A stretch of DNA of 32,980 bases, from positions 1-32,980 of the forward strand of contig JAUJOM010000035.1 in assembly GCA_030447645.1 (NCBI GenBank), read 5' to 3'. Origin of the DNA: Longimicrobiaceae bacterium. GTDB taxonomy: Bacteria > Gemmatimonadota > Gemmatimonadetes > Longimicrobiales > Longimicrobiaceae. Position 1 is the first letter of the stretch. The number at the start of each line of letters is the position of its first letter. Positions 24,807-32,980 of this stretch are shown here, in pieces. Under the pieces are notes generated by a model. It searched no databases. It worked only from the letters and a program-made list of their open reading frames with translations, and was not told the origin of the DNA. Both the position numbers and the translations under genes were made by a program.

Positions 24807-25664
24807 CTACTGAGCGGCGGGATCGCGAACGGCGGCGATAGGAAGGTCGCGTGCATCGGCCCAGGCCTCCCACTCCGCCGCCGTGCGGGCCAGGAACGCA
24901 CGTTCAAGTGCTTCCCGGCTCGCGCTGTTTACGCCCAGCTCGCGCTCGAGTGCTTCCCTGAAGTGTATCTCCAGGATTGCCACCGCGATCCACCCCTGCC
25001 GCGTGGGATACATTCCGTAGCCGGGTAGCCCGCCACCCAGCAGCCCGCCGGGAGCCGTGAGCCCGTAGCGGAGGGGAGCGGCGAACGCATCCGTTGCTTC
25101 CGTCATGGCAAGCTGCGTATAGCCGCTTCCCTGCCCTCGCTCACGCGCCAGCAGCAGCGCCAGCGCCGCGCTCACTGCCTGCTCTCCGCTGGCCATGTCC
25201 GCCAGCAGGGTACGTGGCAGCCCCGGCGGAGCCACCATGCCCGCCGCGGCCTGGTAGGTGAGGTCATGCCCTGCCCGGTTTTCATGGGGCGGGGGGTACC
25301 CGGTGATCGCCACCTGGCACAGTCTTGGGTATCGTGCGTGCACCTGCTCCCACCCGAGCCCAAGCCGTTCCAGCGCCGCCGGGCGTGTAGCCGTCAGCAG
25401 CAGATCGCTTGCTTCCAGCAGGGGATGTAGACGCTCGCGCCTTGCGGGATCCTTTAGATCCAGACGCAGGATCTCCTGCCCGTGCGTCAGCGCCCGGTAC
25501 CAGGCGAGGCTGATCGGGGCGAGGGGATCTCCCGTGGGCGGCTCGACCTTGGTGACCGTGGCCCCGAGCCGGTGGAGCCGCGCCGCAGCCACTGGACCCG
25601 GAACGTTCCCCGCCAGCGTGAGAACCCGGATGCCCTCCAGCGGACTTGATCCCCCCACTCGCAA
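24807..25664 (-). CDS. Short CaiB/BaiF (family III) CoA-transferase
   Basis: 285 residues, starting TTG (or the nearby GTG at 25658) with PLEGIRVLTLAGNVPGPVAA. GATVTKVEPPTGDPLAP, LRLDLKDPARRERLHPLL and GHDLTYQAAAGM, which holds the catalytic Asp that forms the CoA anhydride, follow. LLADMASGEQAVSAALALLL and GYGMYPTRQGWIAVAILE are also standard for the family. Full-length members are about 360-420 residues and have an additional C-terminal lobe. This one ends shortly after WEAWADARDLPIAAVRDP, so it is a natural short form or a truncated one. Members move CoA between carboxylic acids. It is the last gene of a minus-strand operon, 5 bases after the esterase stop. Confidence 0.85.
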   Translation of the reverse strand: MRVGGSSPLEGIRVLTLAGNVPGPVAAARLHRLGATVTKVEPPTGDPLAPISLAWYRALTHGQEILRLDLKDPARRERLHPLLEASDLLLTATRPAALERLGLGWEQVHARYPRLCQVAITGYPPPHENRAGHDLTYQAAAGMVAPPGLPRTLLADMASGEQAVSAALALLLARERGQGSGYTQLAMTEATDAFAAPLRYGLTAPGGLLGGGLPGYGMYPTRQGWIAVAILEIHFREALERELGVNSASREALERAFLARTAAEWEAWADARDLPIAAVRDPAAQ

Positions 25665-25669
25665 GCGAT

Positions 25670-26638
25670 CTAGCTCCCGGGGCGGAGGCGCTCCCGGAGG
25701 AACGCGAGCGTCGTGCAGCTCGCGGTGCGGAAGCGCGCCTCGCTGCTGAACTCGGGAAAGCTGTGGCCCACTCCGGGCAGCTCGATCACCGTCGCCGGCA
25801 CACCGGCCGCACGCAGGGTGTCCCGCATGGAGCGGGACTGGCGGATCGGCACCACATCGTCCGCCGTTCCATGGATCAGGAGGAACGGGGCATCACCCGC
25901 GCTGGCGTGCACGCCAGGCGATGCGAGCAGCGCCCGCGCCGGGTCCGCTTCCGGCCTTGTTCCCAGGAAGTTTTCTACCATCGAATGCTGGCCTGAGTCC
26001 AGTGTCCCCGCGGTGCGGATGTCGAGCGGGCCGGCGATCGCCACCACTGCACTGACTGCCGGAGAAATCTCCCGTAATGGGCAGGCACCATCCAGCCCCG
26101 CCACGTCCGCGGCGGTGCCGAGCATGGCGGCCAGGTGACCTCCCGCGGAGCTTCCCAGCGCGCCGATCCGCAATGGATCGATGGCATAGCTTTCCGCGCG
26201 GGAGCGAAGCCAGCGGACCGCGCAGCGCACATCCTCAACAGCCGCGGGGAAAACATTCCTCGGAGCATTAGCCAGGCGGTAGTTGATGGATGCGGCGACG
26301 TATCCCTGCCCCGCGAGCAGGCGCATGGCCCCATGATAAGCGCTCTTGTCACCCCCGCTCCATCCCCCGCCATGGATCAAGACGACCAGCGGGTGCGGTC
26401 CCGCACTCTTCGGCCAGGCGATGTCGAGCCGCTGCGCCTGCCCGTCCATGACTGCATAGGTGACGTCCCTGGCCAGGTTGATGGCGGTGGCGTCCGGTGG
26501 TGCAGGGATGGTGCAGTCCCGGACCAGGGCTACGGCTTCGCCACCCGGGCTACCGGCACGCACCGGTACAACAGCTCCGGAACATGCGCCCAGCAGCGCG
26601 GTGCCTGCGCCAAGTAAGTTGGCAATTCTCGGGTTCAT
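25670..26638 (-). CDS. Exported alpha/beta-hydrolase esterase (BD-FAE/HSL-like)
   Basis: 322 residues, starting MNPRIANLLGAGTALLGACS, with lipobox LLGAC suggesting a lipoprotein. The hydrolase core shows HGGGWSGGDKS (oxyanion hole), YVAASINYRLA, GALGSSAGGHLAAML with the nucleophile Ser in GSSAG, IHGTADDVVPI with the Asp, and LPGVGHSFPEF with the His. This is the layout of the esterase/lipase group that includes BD-FAE and hormone-sensitive-lipase-like enzymes, which act on small esters. It lies between the DUF1206 membrane protein (6-base gap) and the CoA-transferase (5-base gap) and is probably co-transcribed with both. The frame is intact. Confidence 0.9.
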   Translation of the reverse strand: MNPRIANLLGAGTALLGACSGAVVPVRAGSPGGEAVALVRDCTIPAPPDATAINLARDVTYAVMDGQAQRLDIAWPKSAGPHPLVVLIHGGGWSGGDKSAYHGAMRLLAGQGYVAASINYRLANAPRNVFPAAVEDVRCAVRWLRSRAESYAIDPLRIGALGSSAGGHLAAMLGTAADVAGLDGACPLREISPAVSAVVAIAGPLDIRTAGTLDSGQHSMVENFLGTRPEADPARALLASPGVHASAGDAPFLLIHGTADDVVPIRQSRSMRDTLRAAGVPATVIELPGVGHSFPEFSSEARFRTASCTTLAFLRERLRPGS

Positions 26639-26644
26639 GGCGCC

Positions 26645-27482
26645 TCACGCGGGCTGGATCCGCCGGTATCGGGCGCGGACCAGCTCGTAAATGCCGTACG
26701 CAACCAGGCCGATCGCCACCAGGCTGAGCAACCAGGGGCCAAAAGGCTGTCGCTCAAGCGTTTGGAGCGCACCCCCGAGTCCACGTGCCTCGCCAGGGTC
26801 GGTTTGCAGCGCAGCCAGAAGCAGGAAGATGCCGATGATCGCGAACACCACTCCTCGCGCTGCCAATCCCGCCCGCCCAACACGAACCACCCAGCTGCGC
26901 GCCTCCGCGCTGAGACTGCCCAGCGCCAGCTGCTTGTCCAGCTCCACCGTATAGGCCTTGTACAGCTGCTGGATGCCGTACCCCGCTACCCCGAGCCCCG
27001 CCAGCACGATCAACCAGCGCCCAAACGGGTGGGACATCACTTCGGCGGTCCAGTGGCTTGCCTGGTCCCCATTTCCGCCGCCACTGGCTTTACCCATCGC
27101 AAGGCGTATCGCCTCGAGTGCCAGTGCGGTATGAATCACGCCGCTGATGGCATACCCGACTCGCTTGGACGTTTTCTCGCCTTCCGGATTCAGAAATGCC
27201 GCTACAAAGCGCCACACCACGTACCCGACGAGTCCCAGTGCTACAATCCCGAGGAGAATGCGTCCAAAAGGCTGCTCAACGATTGTCCGCAGCGCACCGC
27301 TGGAATCTGTTGCCTGCGGCCGCCAAGAGCCGCTTGCAACGCAAGCAGGCCAACCACGATGTACACCACACCCTTGGCGGCGTAGCCCATTCGCGCGAGC
27401 TTCTCGATCCATGGGGCGGCATCGTGACTGGCCTGCCGGGCGCCGCGTTGAATGTGGTCCAGGGTGTGCTGATCTGTGCCAT
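26645..27482 (-). CDS. DUF1206 integral membrane protein (frameshifted near N-terminus)
   Basis: The protein is built of three similar two-helix units. The first, in other frames, is HIQRGARQASHDAAPWIEKL then ARMGYAAKGVVYIVVGLLAL. The second begins after IVEQPFGRILLGIVALGLVG, and the third has EARSWVVRVGRAGLAARGVV and FAIIGIFLLLAALQ, ending QPFGPWLLSLVAIGLVAYGI. The repeated G-Y-x-A-K/R-G-V-V-Y/F-x-x-I-G and Q-P-F-G-x-W-L-L motifs are the DUF1206 hallmark. The function is unknown. ATG 27482 is the best start, with one-base breaks just after it and near 27320. First gene of the operon with the esterase and CoA-transferase, and divergent from the M24 peptidase gene 140 bases away. Confidence 0.8.
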
Positions 27483-27622
27483 TTGTGGTCTCTGGAGACA
27501 GGAGAATTCAACCTGCAGACTTGCATGGAAGGATCGGACCAGATGGATTCCACACCTTGCGCCTGCCACTGCACGGACACCAGACTACCCCGTAATTCCC
27601 GATCCCAAAACCCGTACTTCCC

Positions 27623-28979
27623 ATGAATTTCGTGCGCTGCCTCGTCGCTTGTTTCAGCCTCCTGCTATCCACCTCGCTTGCGGCTCAGGAGCGTCCTCTC
27701 GGCACTCTGCGTGAGCAAGCGGCTACCCGGCAGGAGTGGCTCCGGCTCCGCCTGGAGCGGGTGCTGCCGCGATTGATGCGCGAACACAAGGTCGGGATGT
27801 GGATCATCCCGGTGCGGGAGTACAACGAGGATCCCGTCTTCGGGTCACTCGTTTCGCCGACCACGATGGCCGCGCGCCGGCGTACCGTCTATGTGTTCTG
27901 CGACCGGGGACCGGAGCGTGGGGTGGACCGAATCGCCATTGGTGGCACAGCTCAGGGTGGGCTGTACAGGGTGGTACGCGACCCCGGTGCGCAGATGGGA
28001 GCGGCAGGAGCACAGCGCCGGCTGGCGGAGCCTTTCGGCCCCGAGCAGTGGAAGCTGCTCCCTCCGGTAGTGGAGCAGTGCGACCCCCGGTCGATCCAGC
28101 TCAACATTTCACGCACCCATGCCTTCTCGGACGGCCTGACCGTGGGTGAATGGGAGCAGCTGATGGAAGTGTTTCCCGCCAAGTACCGCTCCCGGGTGGT
28201 GCGTCGCGGAGCTGCTCCCGCTGCAGTTCATCGAGGCGCGCCTGCCCGAGCAGCTCCCGACCTACGTGCAGATGCAGCGTGTGGTGCACGACATCATCAC
28301 CACGGCATTTTCCAGCCAGGTAATTACGCCCGGCACCACTCGTACCGACGACGTCGTCTGGTGGATGCGGCAGCGGGTGAACGACCTGGGGCTCGGCACC
28401 TGGTTTCAGCCGTCGGTCACCGTGCAGCGGCGGGGTGTGGAAATGGGCGACTCCACCAACCCCGTAATTCTCCGGGGCGACGCTGCACACCGACTTCGGC
28501 ATCTCCGCGCTGGGCCTCAACACCGACACGCAGCACATGGGCTACGTGCTGCTTCCGGGCGAAAGCGATGCACCCGCCGGAATGTACGCCGCACTCCGGA
28601 ACTCCAACCGGCTGCAGGACATCCTGCTGGAGGAGATGCGGCCGGGACGCACCGGCAACCAGGTGCTCGCAAGCACCCTCGCCCGCATGCGCTCCGAAGG
28701 GTTGAATGGGACCATGTACACCCACCCCATCGGCGCGCATGGGCACGGTGCTGGACCACTGATCGGCCTTTGGGATCGACAGGAAGGAGTGGTGGGACGC
28801 GGTGACGTGCCGATCCGCCCCAACACCTGGTTCTCAACCGAGCTTCAGGTCACCACGCCCGTTCCCGAGTGGGCGGACAGCCGGTGCGGATGGCGCAGGA
28901 GGAGGAGATATATCTGGACGCCGCCGGTAATCGCCGCTGGGTACTATCACGGCAGGAGCGCTTTCACCTGGTGAGGTAA
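27623..28979 (+). CDS. Exported M24 metallopeptidase (Xaa-Pro aminopeptidase-like), frameshifted
   Basis: Signal peptide MNFVRCLVACFSLLLSTSLA, cleaved before QERPLG. The N-terminal domain includes RLMREHKVGMWIIPVREYNE. After a break near 28200 the catalytic 'pita-bread' domain reads VHDIITTAFSSQVITPGTTR, WWMRQRVNDLGLGTWFQPSV, then (after a break near 28482) HTDFGISALGLNTDTQHMGY with the two metal-binding Asp residues. YTHPIGAHGHGAGPLIGLWD with the His and TWFSTELQVTTPVPEW with a Glu follow. A last break near 28880 leads to MAQEEEIYLDAAGNRRWVLS, whose Glu completes the M24 metal site, ending FHLVR. Such enzymes remove N-terminal residues ahead of proline; export suggests dietary peptide use. 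It is followed 8 bases later by a hydrolase gene. Confidence 0.85.
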
Positions 28980-28987
28980 AGAATTCC

Positions 28988-30068
28988 ATGCTTTATAGAA
29001 TCAATATCGGTGCCGTGTTCGCCCTTCTCCTTCTCGTGGGGCGCCCCGCGGCTGCTGCTGTCCGAGCGGACACCACGGCGGGAGACTTCGTGATCCGCAA
29101 CTTCCGTTTCGCGAGTGGGGAGGTTTTGCCTGAGCTCCGGCTGCACTATCTCACCCTGGGAAAGCCGCGGCGGGACGCCACCGGGAAGACCCGGAACGCG
29201 GTACTCATTCTCCATGGGACCACCGGCTCTGGACGGCAGTTCCTCTCCCCGAGCTTCGCGAACGAGCTCTTCGGCCCGGGGCAGTTCCTGGACACTACCC
29301 GCTACTACGTCATTCTCCCAGATGGAATTGGGCACGGCCGTTCCAGCAAGCCAAGCGACGGGCTTCGCGCGCGCTTCCCACGCTACGGCTACCAGGACAT
29401 GATCACCGCCCAGTACCGCCTGCTGACGGAGGGGCTCAGGGTAAACCACCTGCGGCTGGTGATGGGGACCTCCATGGGCGGGATGCACGCATGGATGTGG
29501 GGGGAACGCTACCCCGCTTTCATGGACGGGCTGGTCCCCCTCGCCAGCGTGCCTACGGAGATTGCCGGGCGGAACCGGATGATGCGGAAGATGATGATTG
29601 ATGCTATACGCAACGATCCAGAGTGGAAGGGGGGAACTACAGCCGGCAGCCGCCTGGGCTGCAGGCGGCGCTTCCGATCCTGTTCATGATGACCAGCTCC
29701 CCGCTTCAGCAGCACCGGGCAGCCCCTACCCGCGAGGCAGCGGACCGCTGGATTACCGAGTGGATGCGGACACGCCTCGCCTCAACCGACACCAATGATT
29801 TCCTGTACGCCTTCGAGGCCTCGCACGACTACGACCCTCGCCTCACCTGGAGCGGATCAACACCCCTGTGTTGGCCATCAACTCCGCGGATGACCTGGTG
29901 AACCCGCCAGAGCTGGGACTCATGGAGCGGCTAATCCCCCGGGTGAGGCACGGGCGCTACATTCTGATCCCTACGAGTGAGCAGACCCGCGGCCACGGCA
30001 CGCATACCATGGCGGCAGTCTGGAGGGAGCACCTAGAGACCTTTCTGAAGGCACTTCCACAGCGCTAG
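28988..30068 (+). CDS. Exported alpha/beta hydrolase of the homoserine O-acetyltransferase (MetX) group, frameshifted
   Basis: Begins MLYRINIGAVFALLLLVGRP at ATG 28988, a signal peptide. FRFASGEVLPELRLHYLTLG and AVLILHGTTGSGRQFLS, then LDTTRYYVILPDGIGHGRSS, follow the MetX fold (D-G-x-G-x-G-x-S-x-P). MGTSMGGMHAWMWGERYPAF holds the nucleophile Ser in GTSMGG. After one-base breaks near 29637 and 29842 come TPVLAINSADDLVNPP with the Asp and TRGHGTHTMAAVW with the catalytic His. True MetX enzymes are cytoplasmic, so export makes methionine synthesis unlikely and a hydrolase role on an unknown ester or amide more probable. It follows the peptidase gene closely and likely shares its transcript. Stop at 30068. 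Confidence 0.8.
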
Positions 30069-30150
30069 CCAGCGGCTGGTGCGCTGAGATTGCCAGCACA
30101 ACTCGACAACACCCTTGACAACTCTCCTGAGGCCTTTTGTTCTGCTCGCC

Positions 30151-30287
30151 ACGGGAGTCGCGTCCCCTTTGGCAGGCCACCGCGTGTACGGGTTTTCCGT
30201 CACCGGGTCAAGGGAATCTCGCTCCCCGGCTCGGTCTGTTCGCCGCGTTCAGCCGGAAAGCTGACCGCAAGGGAATGCGACTCCCGT
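30151..30287. repeat. 19-base inverted repeat pair
   Basis: ACGGGAGTCGCGTCCCCTT at 30151-30169 matches the reverse complement of 30269-30287 at 17 of 19 positions, and the CGGGAGTCGC core is exact. A partly similar AAGGGAATCTCGCTCCCCG lies between at about 30214-30232. It could bound a small mobile or palindromic element. Confidence 0.6.
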
Positions 30288-30382
30288 TTTGCGTTTGTGA
30301 TGTGAACTGAACCAGACCAACTCCTGCATCTCCGGAGATCACACCGGGAAGTCCGTGAGCGCTGATGAAGAAGACCCACGCA

Positions 30383-30557
30383 TCACTGCAACGCGCACAA
30401 GATCTCGCGCGCATCCCTCCGGCCAACTCGTTCCAGGAGCTATCGGAGCAGTCAGGGACGATGCGCTCCGAAACCGGAGATCACGCGGACGCGGCCAACC
30501 CACGCTCACTGCAACGCGCAGCGGTGCATCCCTCCGGCACAGTTCCAGGAGCTATCG
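30383..30557 (+). repeat. Two-copy direct repeat, about 55-65 bases
   Basis: Both copies contain TCACTGCAACGCGCA, GCATCCCTCCGGC and GTTCCAGGAGCTATCG in this order (30383-30445 and 30506-30557). Each is preceded by CCGGAGATCAC (30331 and 30475), so the full unit is about 130 bases. Copy 1 has about 13 extra bases between its first and second blocks. Confidence 0.65.
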
Positions 30558-30785
30558 TGGAAGTGTGACGATGCCTCGTCATGCTGCACGGTGCCGCTGG
30601 CCTGAAGCGCTTCACCGCCTGATCCTGGATCGCAGAGTGGAGGCTCGGGCTCGCTCAATCTGAGCTAGGGATTCAGTCCAGGCAAAAACCCGCCAAGAGC
30701 TTTGGCACCCCAGCCTATTTCAAAAGTGACGGCGGGAGGCTAGGTTCGGGACGCCCATTTGGCCGATCCCTGCTCCGATCCAGTG

Positions 30786-32510
30786 ATGAATCCTCTCCCC
30801 GCTGCGTCCGGCGCTGGTTCCACCCTCCTCCTTCAGGTGTTCCCCGGCTCCAGTGACCTGGCGCGTCTCTGCCGCGAGCGCAACTGGGCGGAGACGCCGC
30901 TCGGCCCGGTGGAGCAGTGGCCACCGAGCCTGCGAACGGCAGTGAGCACGGTGGTCTCGGCTCCGTTCGCGATGATGCTCGCCTGGGGACCGGAGCTGGT
31001 CCAGATTTACAACGACGGCTACCGCGACATGATCGGCGCCAAGCACCCGGCCGCGCTGGGCCAGAGGGCGTCGGAGTGTTGGACCGAGATCTGGACCGAA
31101 ATCAGCCCCCCTCTTCGAGCGGGTGCGTGGAGGCGAGGCGGTGAAGATGGAAGATATGCCGCTCACCTTTGTACGGCACAGAGCCCCCGAGCAGACCTAC
31201 TTCACCTTCGCCTACAGCCCCGTCTGGGACGAGAGCGGCGGGGTGGGCGGCGTGCTCGACGTAGCCTTCGAGACTACAGAGCAGGTTGAGGGGCGCAGAC
31301 TCCAGGAGGAGCGCGAACGGCTCCATTCTGAGTTGGAACTGGAGCGATCCCGTCTGTCGTTCGTCTTCCAGCAGGCATCTTCCTTTCTGGCAGTGCAGCG
31401 TGGGCCCGAGCACGTCTTCGAGCTGGTCAACGATGCCTATCACCAACTCGTCGGCTATCGCGAAATCCTTGGCGTGCCGGCCCGTGAGGCACTTCCGGAG
31501 GTTGTAGCTCAGGGATTTCCTGATCTGCTGGACCGCGTGCTGCGTACGGGGGAACCGTTCATCGGGCGGGAGATGCCGGTGGTCCTGGCCCGAGTCCGGG
31601 ATGCGCCTCTGGAGGAGCGCTTCGTGGATTTCGTGTACACGCCGCTCACCGAGGCGGACGGCACACGATCCGGAATTATCACGCACGGCTACGATGTGAC
31701 CGAGCAGGTGCTCGCCCGCCGCGAGGTGGAGCGGCTTCTGAAGGAGGCCGAGCGGGAGCACTCCGACGCCGAAGCTGCACGCAAAGAGGCCGAGTTCGCG
31801 AACCGCAGCAAGACGGAGTTCCTCTCCGCGATGTCGCATGAACTGAGAACTCCGCTGAACGCCATCGGCGGGTACGCCGAGTTGCTGGAGATGGGCATTC
31901 ACGGCCCCATCACGGCGGCGCAGCACACGGCGCTGCGGCGGATCACGGCGGGCCAGCAGCACCTGCTGACCCTGATCCAAGACATCCTCTCGTACGCGCG
32001 CCTGGAGGCCGGACGCCTCGAGTTCTATCCGCGCCCCCTGTTGGTCTCCCAGCTACTCTCCGGGGTGGAGCCGCTCATCCTGCCCCAGGCGGAGGCGAAG
32101 GGCATTGCGCTCTCGATCGAACCGTGCGATGTGAGCCTCGGGCTGATCGCAGACGAGGAGCGGGTTCGGCAGATCTGCTCAACCTGGCGGGCAACGCCGT
32201 CAAGTTCACCGAGCCCGGCGGATGGATCGCCGTGAAGTGTGACGGAGACCACGATTGGGTCCACTTCCGGGTCCGGGACAACGGACGCGGCATCTCGGAG
32301 GAGGACCAGGCGCAGATCTTCGACGCGTTTCGGCAGGTTGGGCGCCGCCTCAACGATCCGCAGGAGGGCGTGGGTCTGGGCCTGGCGATCAGCCGTGATC
32401 TCGCGAGTGCGATGGGAGGGGATCTGAGCGTGGAGAGCACGCCCGGCGGAGGGAGCACGTTCACGCTGCGCCTGCCCCGCGACGGGGACCCGCAGGCGTC
32501 GCCGGCCTGA
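30786..32510 (+). CDS. PAS-domain sensor histidine kinase, two frameshifts
   Basis: About 574 residues when restored. ATG 30786 is preferred over TTG 30759. The N-terminal PAS-like domain has WAETPLGPVEQWPPSLRTAV, a typical opening of soluble PAS kinases, and FAYSPVWDESGGVGGVLDVA. A second PAS domain (FVFQQASSFLAVQRGPEHVF to SGIITHGYDVTEQV) follows a coiled linker. HisKA has the phospho-acceptor SAMSHELRTPLNAI, His near residue 350. The ATPase domain has the N box LNLAGNAVKFTEPG, G1 DNGRGIS and G2 GVGLGLAIS. Breaks near 31110 and 32178 shift the frame. No membrane helices or receiver domain are present, so it is a cytoplasmic kinase whose partner regulator lies elsewhere. It is followed at once by a transposase fragment. 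Confidence 0.88.
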
Positions 32511-32519
32511 GCATCACCG

Positions 32520-32709
32520 TCCCCGGCGGGCGCGCCCCGCTCAAGAACCGCACGGCGGAATACCGAACCCGCTGGATCGTGGAGCGTACCTTCGCTTGGC
32601 TGGGCACCTTCCGCCGCCTTCTCGTGCGATGGGAACGCTCGCAAGTGTCTACCGCGGTTTCTTCATGGTCGCGCTGATTCAGATCTGCCTACGCCGGCTT
32701 TTGAAATAA
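32520..32709 (+). mobile_element. 3' fragment of an IS5-type transposase
   Basis: The frame reads LKNRTAEYRTRWIVERTFAW then LGTFRRLLVRWERS. After a one-base break near 32655 it continues YRGFFMVALIQICLRRLLK and stops at 32707-32709. R-W-x-V-E-R-x-F-A-W-L is the region of the catalytic Glu in IS5-family DDE transposases, and the end matches their C-terminus. The first three quarters of the transposase are missing, and the fragment begins about 10 bases after the kinase stop. The element is dead. Confidence 0.8.
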
Positions 32710-32763
32710 CCTGCCGGCTACCAGGATATTCTCAGGGCACATGCCCCCGGCCCCCAACGCGCC

Positions 32764-32793
32764 TTTACATTCACACATTTGTTGACGTATACT
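32764..32793 (+). promoter_or_regulatory. Sigma70-like promoter
   Basis: TTTACA (32764-32769), 18-base spacer, TATACT (32788-32793). The region is markedly AT-richer than the surroundings and lies about 70 bases ahead of the ATG at 32863. Confidence 0.55.
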
Positions 32794-32862
32794 ATCGGGC
32801 AGCAGGGCACCAGCCGCTCGTTTCTGCCGGGCGGCTCTACCTTTCACCATCCGATTCCCTTC

Positions 32863-32980
32863 ATGTCTGTTCGTGTACCTGCACCGGGCCGCTGGCCTCT
32901 TTTGCTCTTCACCGGTTGCGTTCTTCACATCTGGCCAGCCGTCTTCCAGCCAGTTCTTTTTATTGATTTGTGGTACACCT
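32863..32980 (+). CDS. Start of an unknown membrane or exported protein (partial)
   Basis: The frame from ATG 32863 reads MSVRVPAPGRWPLLLFTGCV and LHIWPAVFQPVLFIDLWYT up to the window edge. The hydrophobic run LLLFTGCVLHIWPAVF could be a signal peptide or first membrane helix. A sigma70-like promoter lies upstream. Too little is present for a family call. Confidence 0.45.
   Translation, partial: MSVRVPAPGRWPLLLFTGCVLHIWPAVFQPVLFIDLWYT

Larger units (their letters stand above)
30069..30785. other. Non-coding region with inverted and direct repeats
   Basis: About 715 bases without a supported gene. The left part is bracketed by a 19-base inverted repeat (30151 and 30269). The right part holds a two-copy direct repeat (30383 and 30506). 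A 67-codon frame from 30365 is made mainly of the repeat and has no recognisable features. Confidence 0.55.

Noticed and set aside
30365..30568. 67-codon frame starting MKKTHASLQRAQ as a peptide precursor
   Set aside because: The frame consists mainly of the direct repeat, lacks a ribosome-binding site and has no core-peptide features.

Overview
The window is GC-rich bacterial chromosome, most like an environmental member of the Gemmatimonadota (Longimicrobium-like). This placement rests on the gene mix and protein flavour: exported amidohydrolases, DUF2382/PRC-barrel stress proteins, an exported YkuD L,D-transpeptidase, a CarH-type B12 photoreceptor, and many toxin-antitoxin genes separated by GC-rich palindromes. 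No marker gene fixes it. Many genes read as one recognisable protein spread over two or three frames, usually with one base missing or added. These breaks are clustered (about 1-2600, 5800-13800, 27000-32700), while other stretches (2666-5035, 14100-19600, 20700-26600) are nearly clean. I therefore treat most of them as probable sequence errors, not pseudogenes, and annotate the restored gene.

Layout. 1-5035, minus strand: a type I restriction-modification operon hsdR-hsdM-hsdS, with hsdS running off the left edge. 5169-6103, minus: a MerR/B12-binding regulator of the CarH/LitR kind. It is divergent from a plus-strand stress cluster (6348-8856): a PhnA-like membrane protein and two DUF2382 proteins, the second with a PRC-barrel. 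Then come a small Gln-rich secreted repeat protein, an exported L,D-transpeptidase (to 10269), a gene-poor gap, a damaged initiator-type tRNA-Met with a terminator, a lipoprotein related to N-formylglutamate amidohydrolase, and a Tat-exported D-aminoacylase (to 13819). 14133-19564 holds a secreted unknown, a lipoprotein YtcJ-like amidohydrolase, a YciE/YciF ferritin-like protein, and the divergent DNA-repair genes nfo-like (endonuclease IV) and rnhB (RNase HII).

19657-23300 is a compact defence/toxin-antitoxin island. It contains an orphan C-terminal nuclease domain of a restriction helicase, a truncated PIN toxin with its small partner, a DUF1778/GNAT (TacA/TacT-like) pair, a possible MqsR/MqsA-like pair, a Phd/VapC pair, and what looks like a decayed cas4 with no CRISPR array. 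GC-rich palindromic repeats separate these modules.

23418-30068 is metabolic and exported: an amidohydrolase, then a minus-strand operon (DUF1206 membrane protein, exported esterase, short CaiB/BaiF CoA-transferase), then a plus-strand pair (exported M24 peptidase and an exported MetX-like alpha/beta hydrolase). 30069-30785 is non-coding with direct and inverted repeats. The window ends with a PAS-containing hybrid-free sensor histidine kinase, the 3' end of an IS5-type transposase, and the start of an unknown membrane or secreted protein behind a good promoter.
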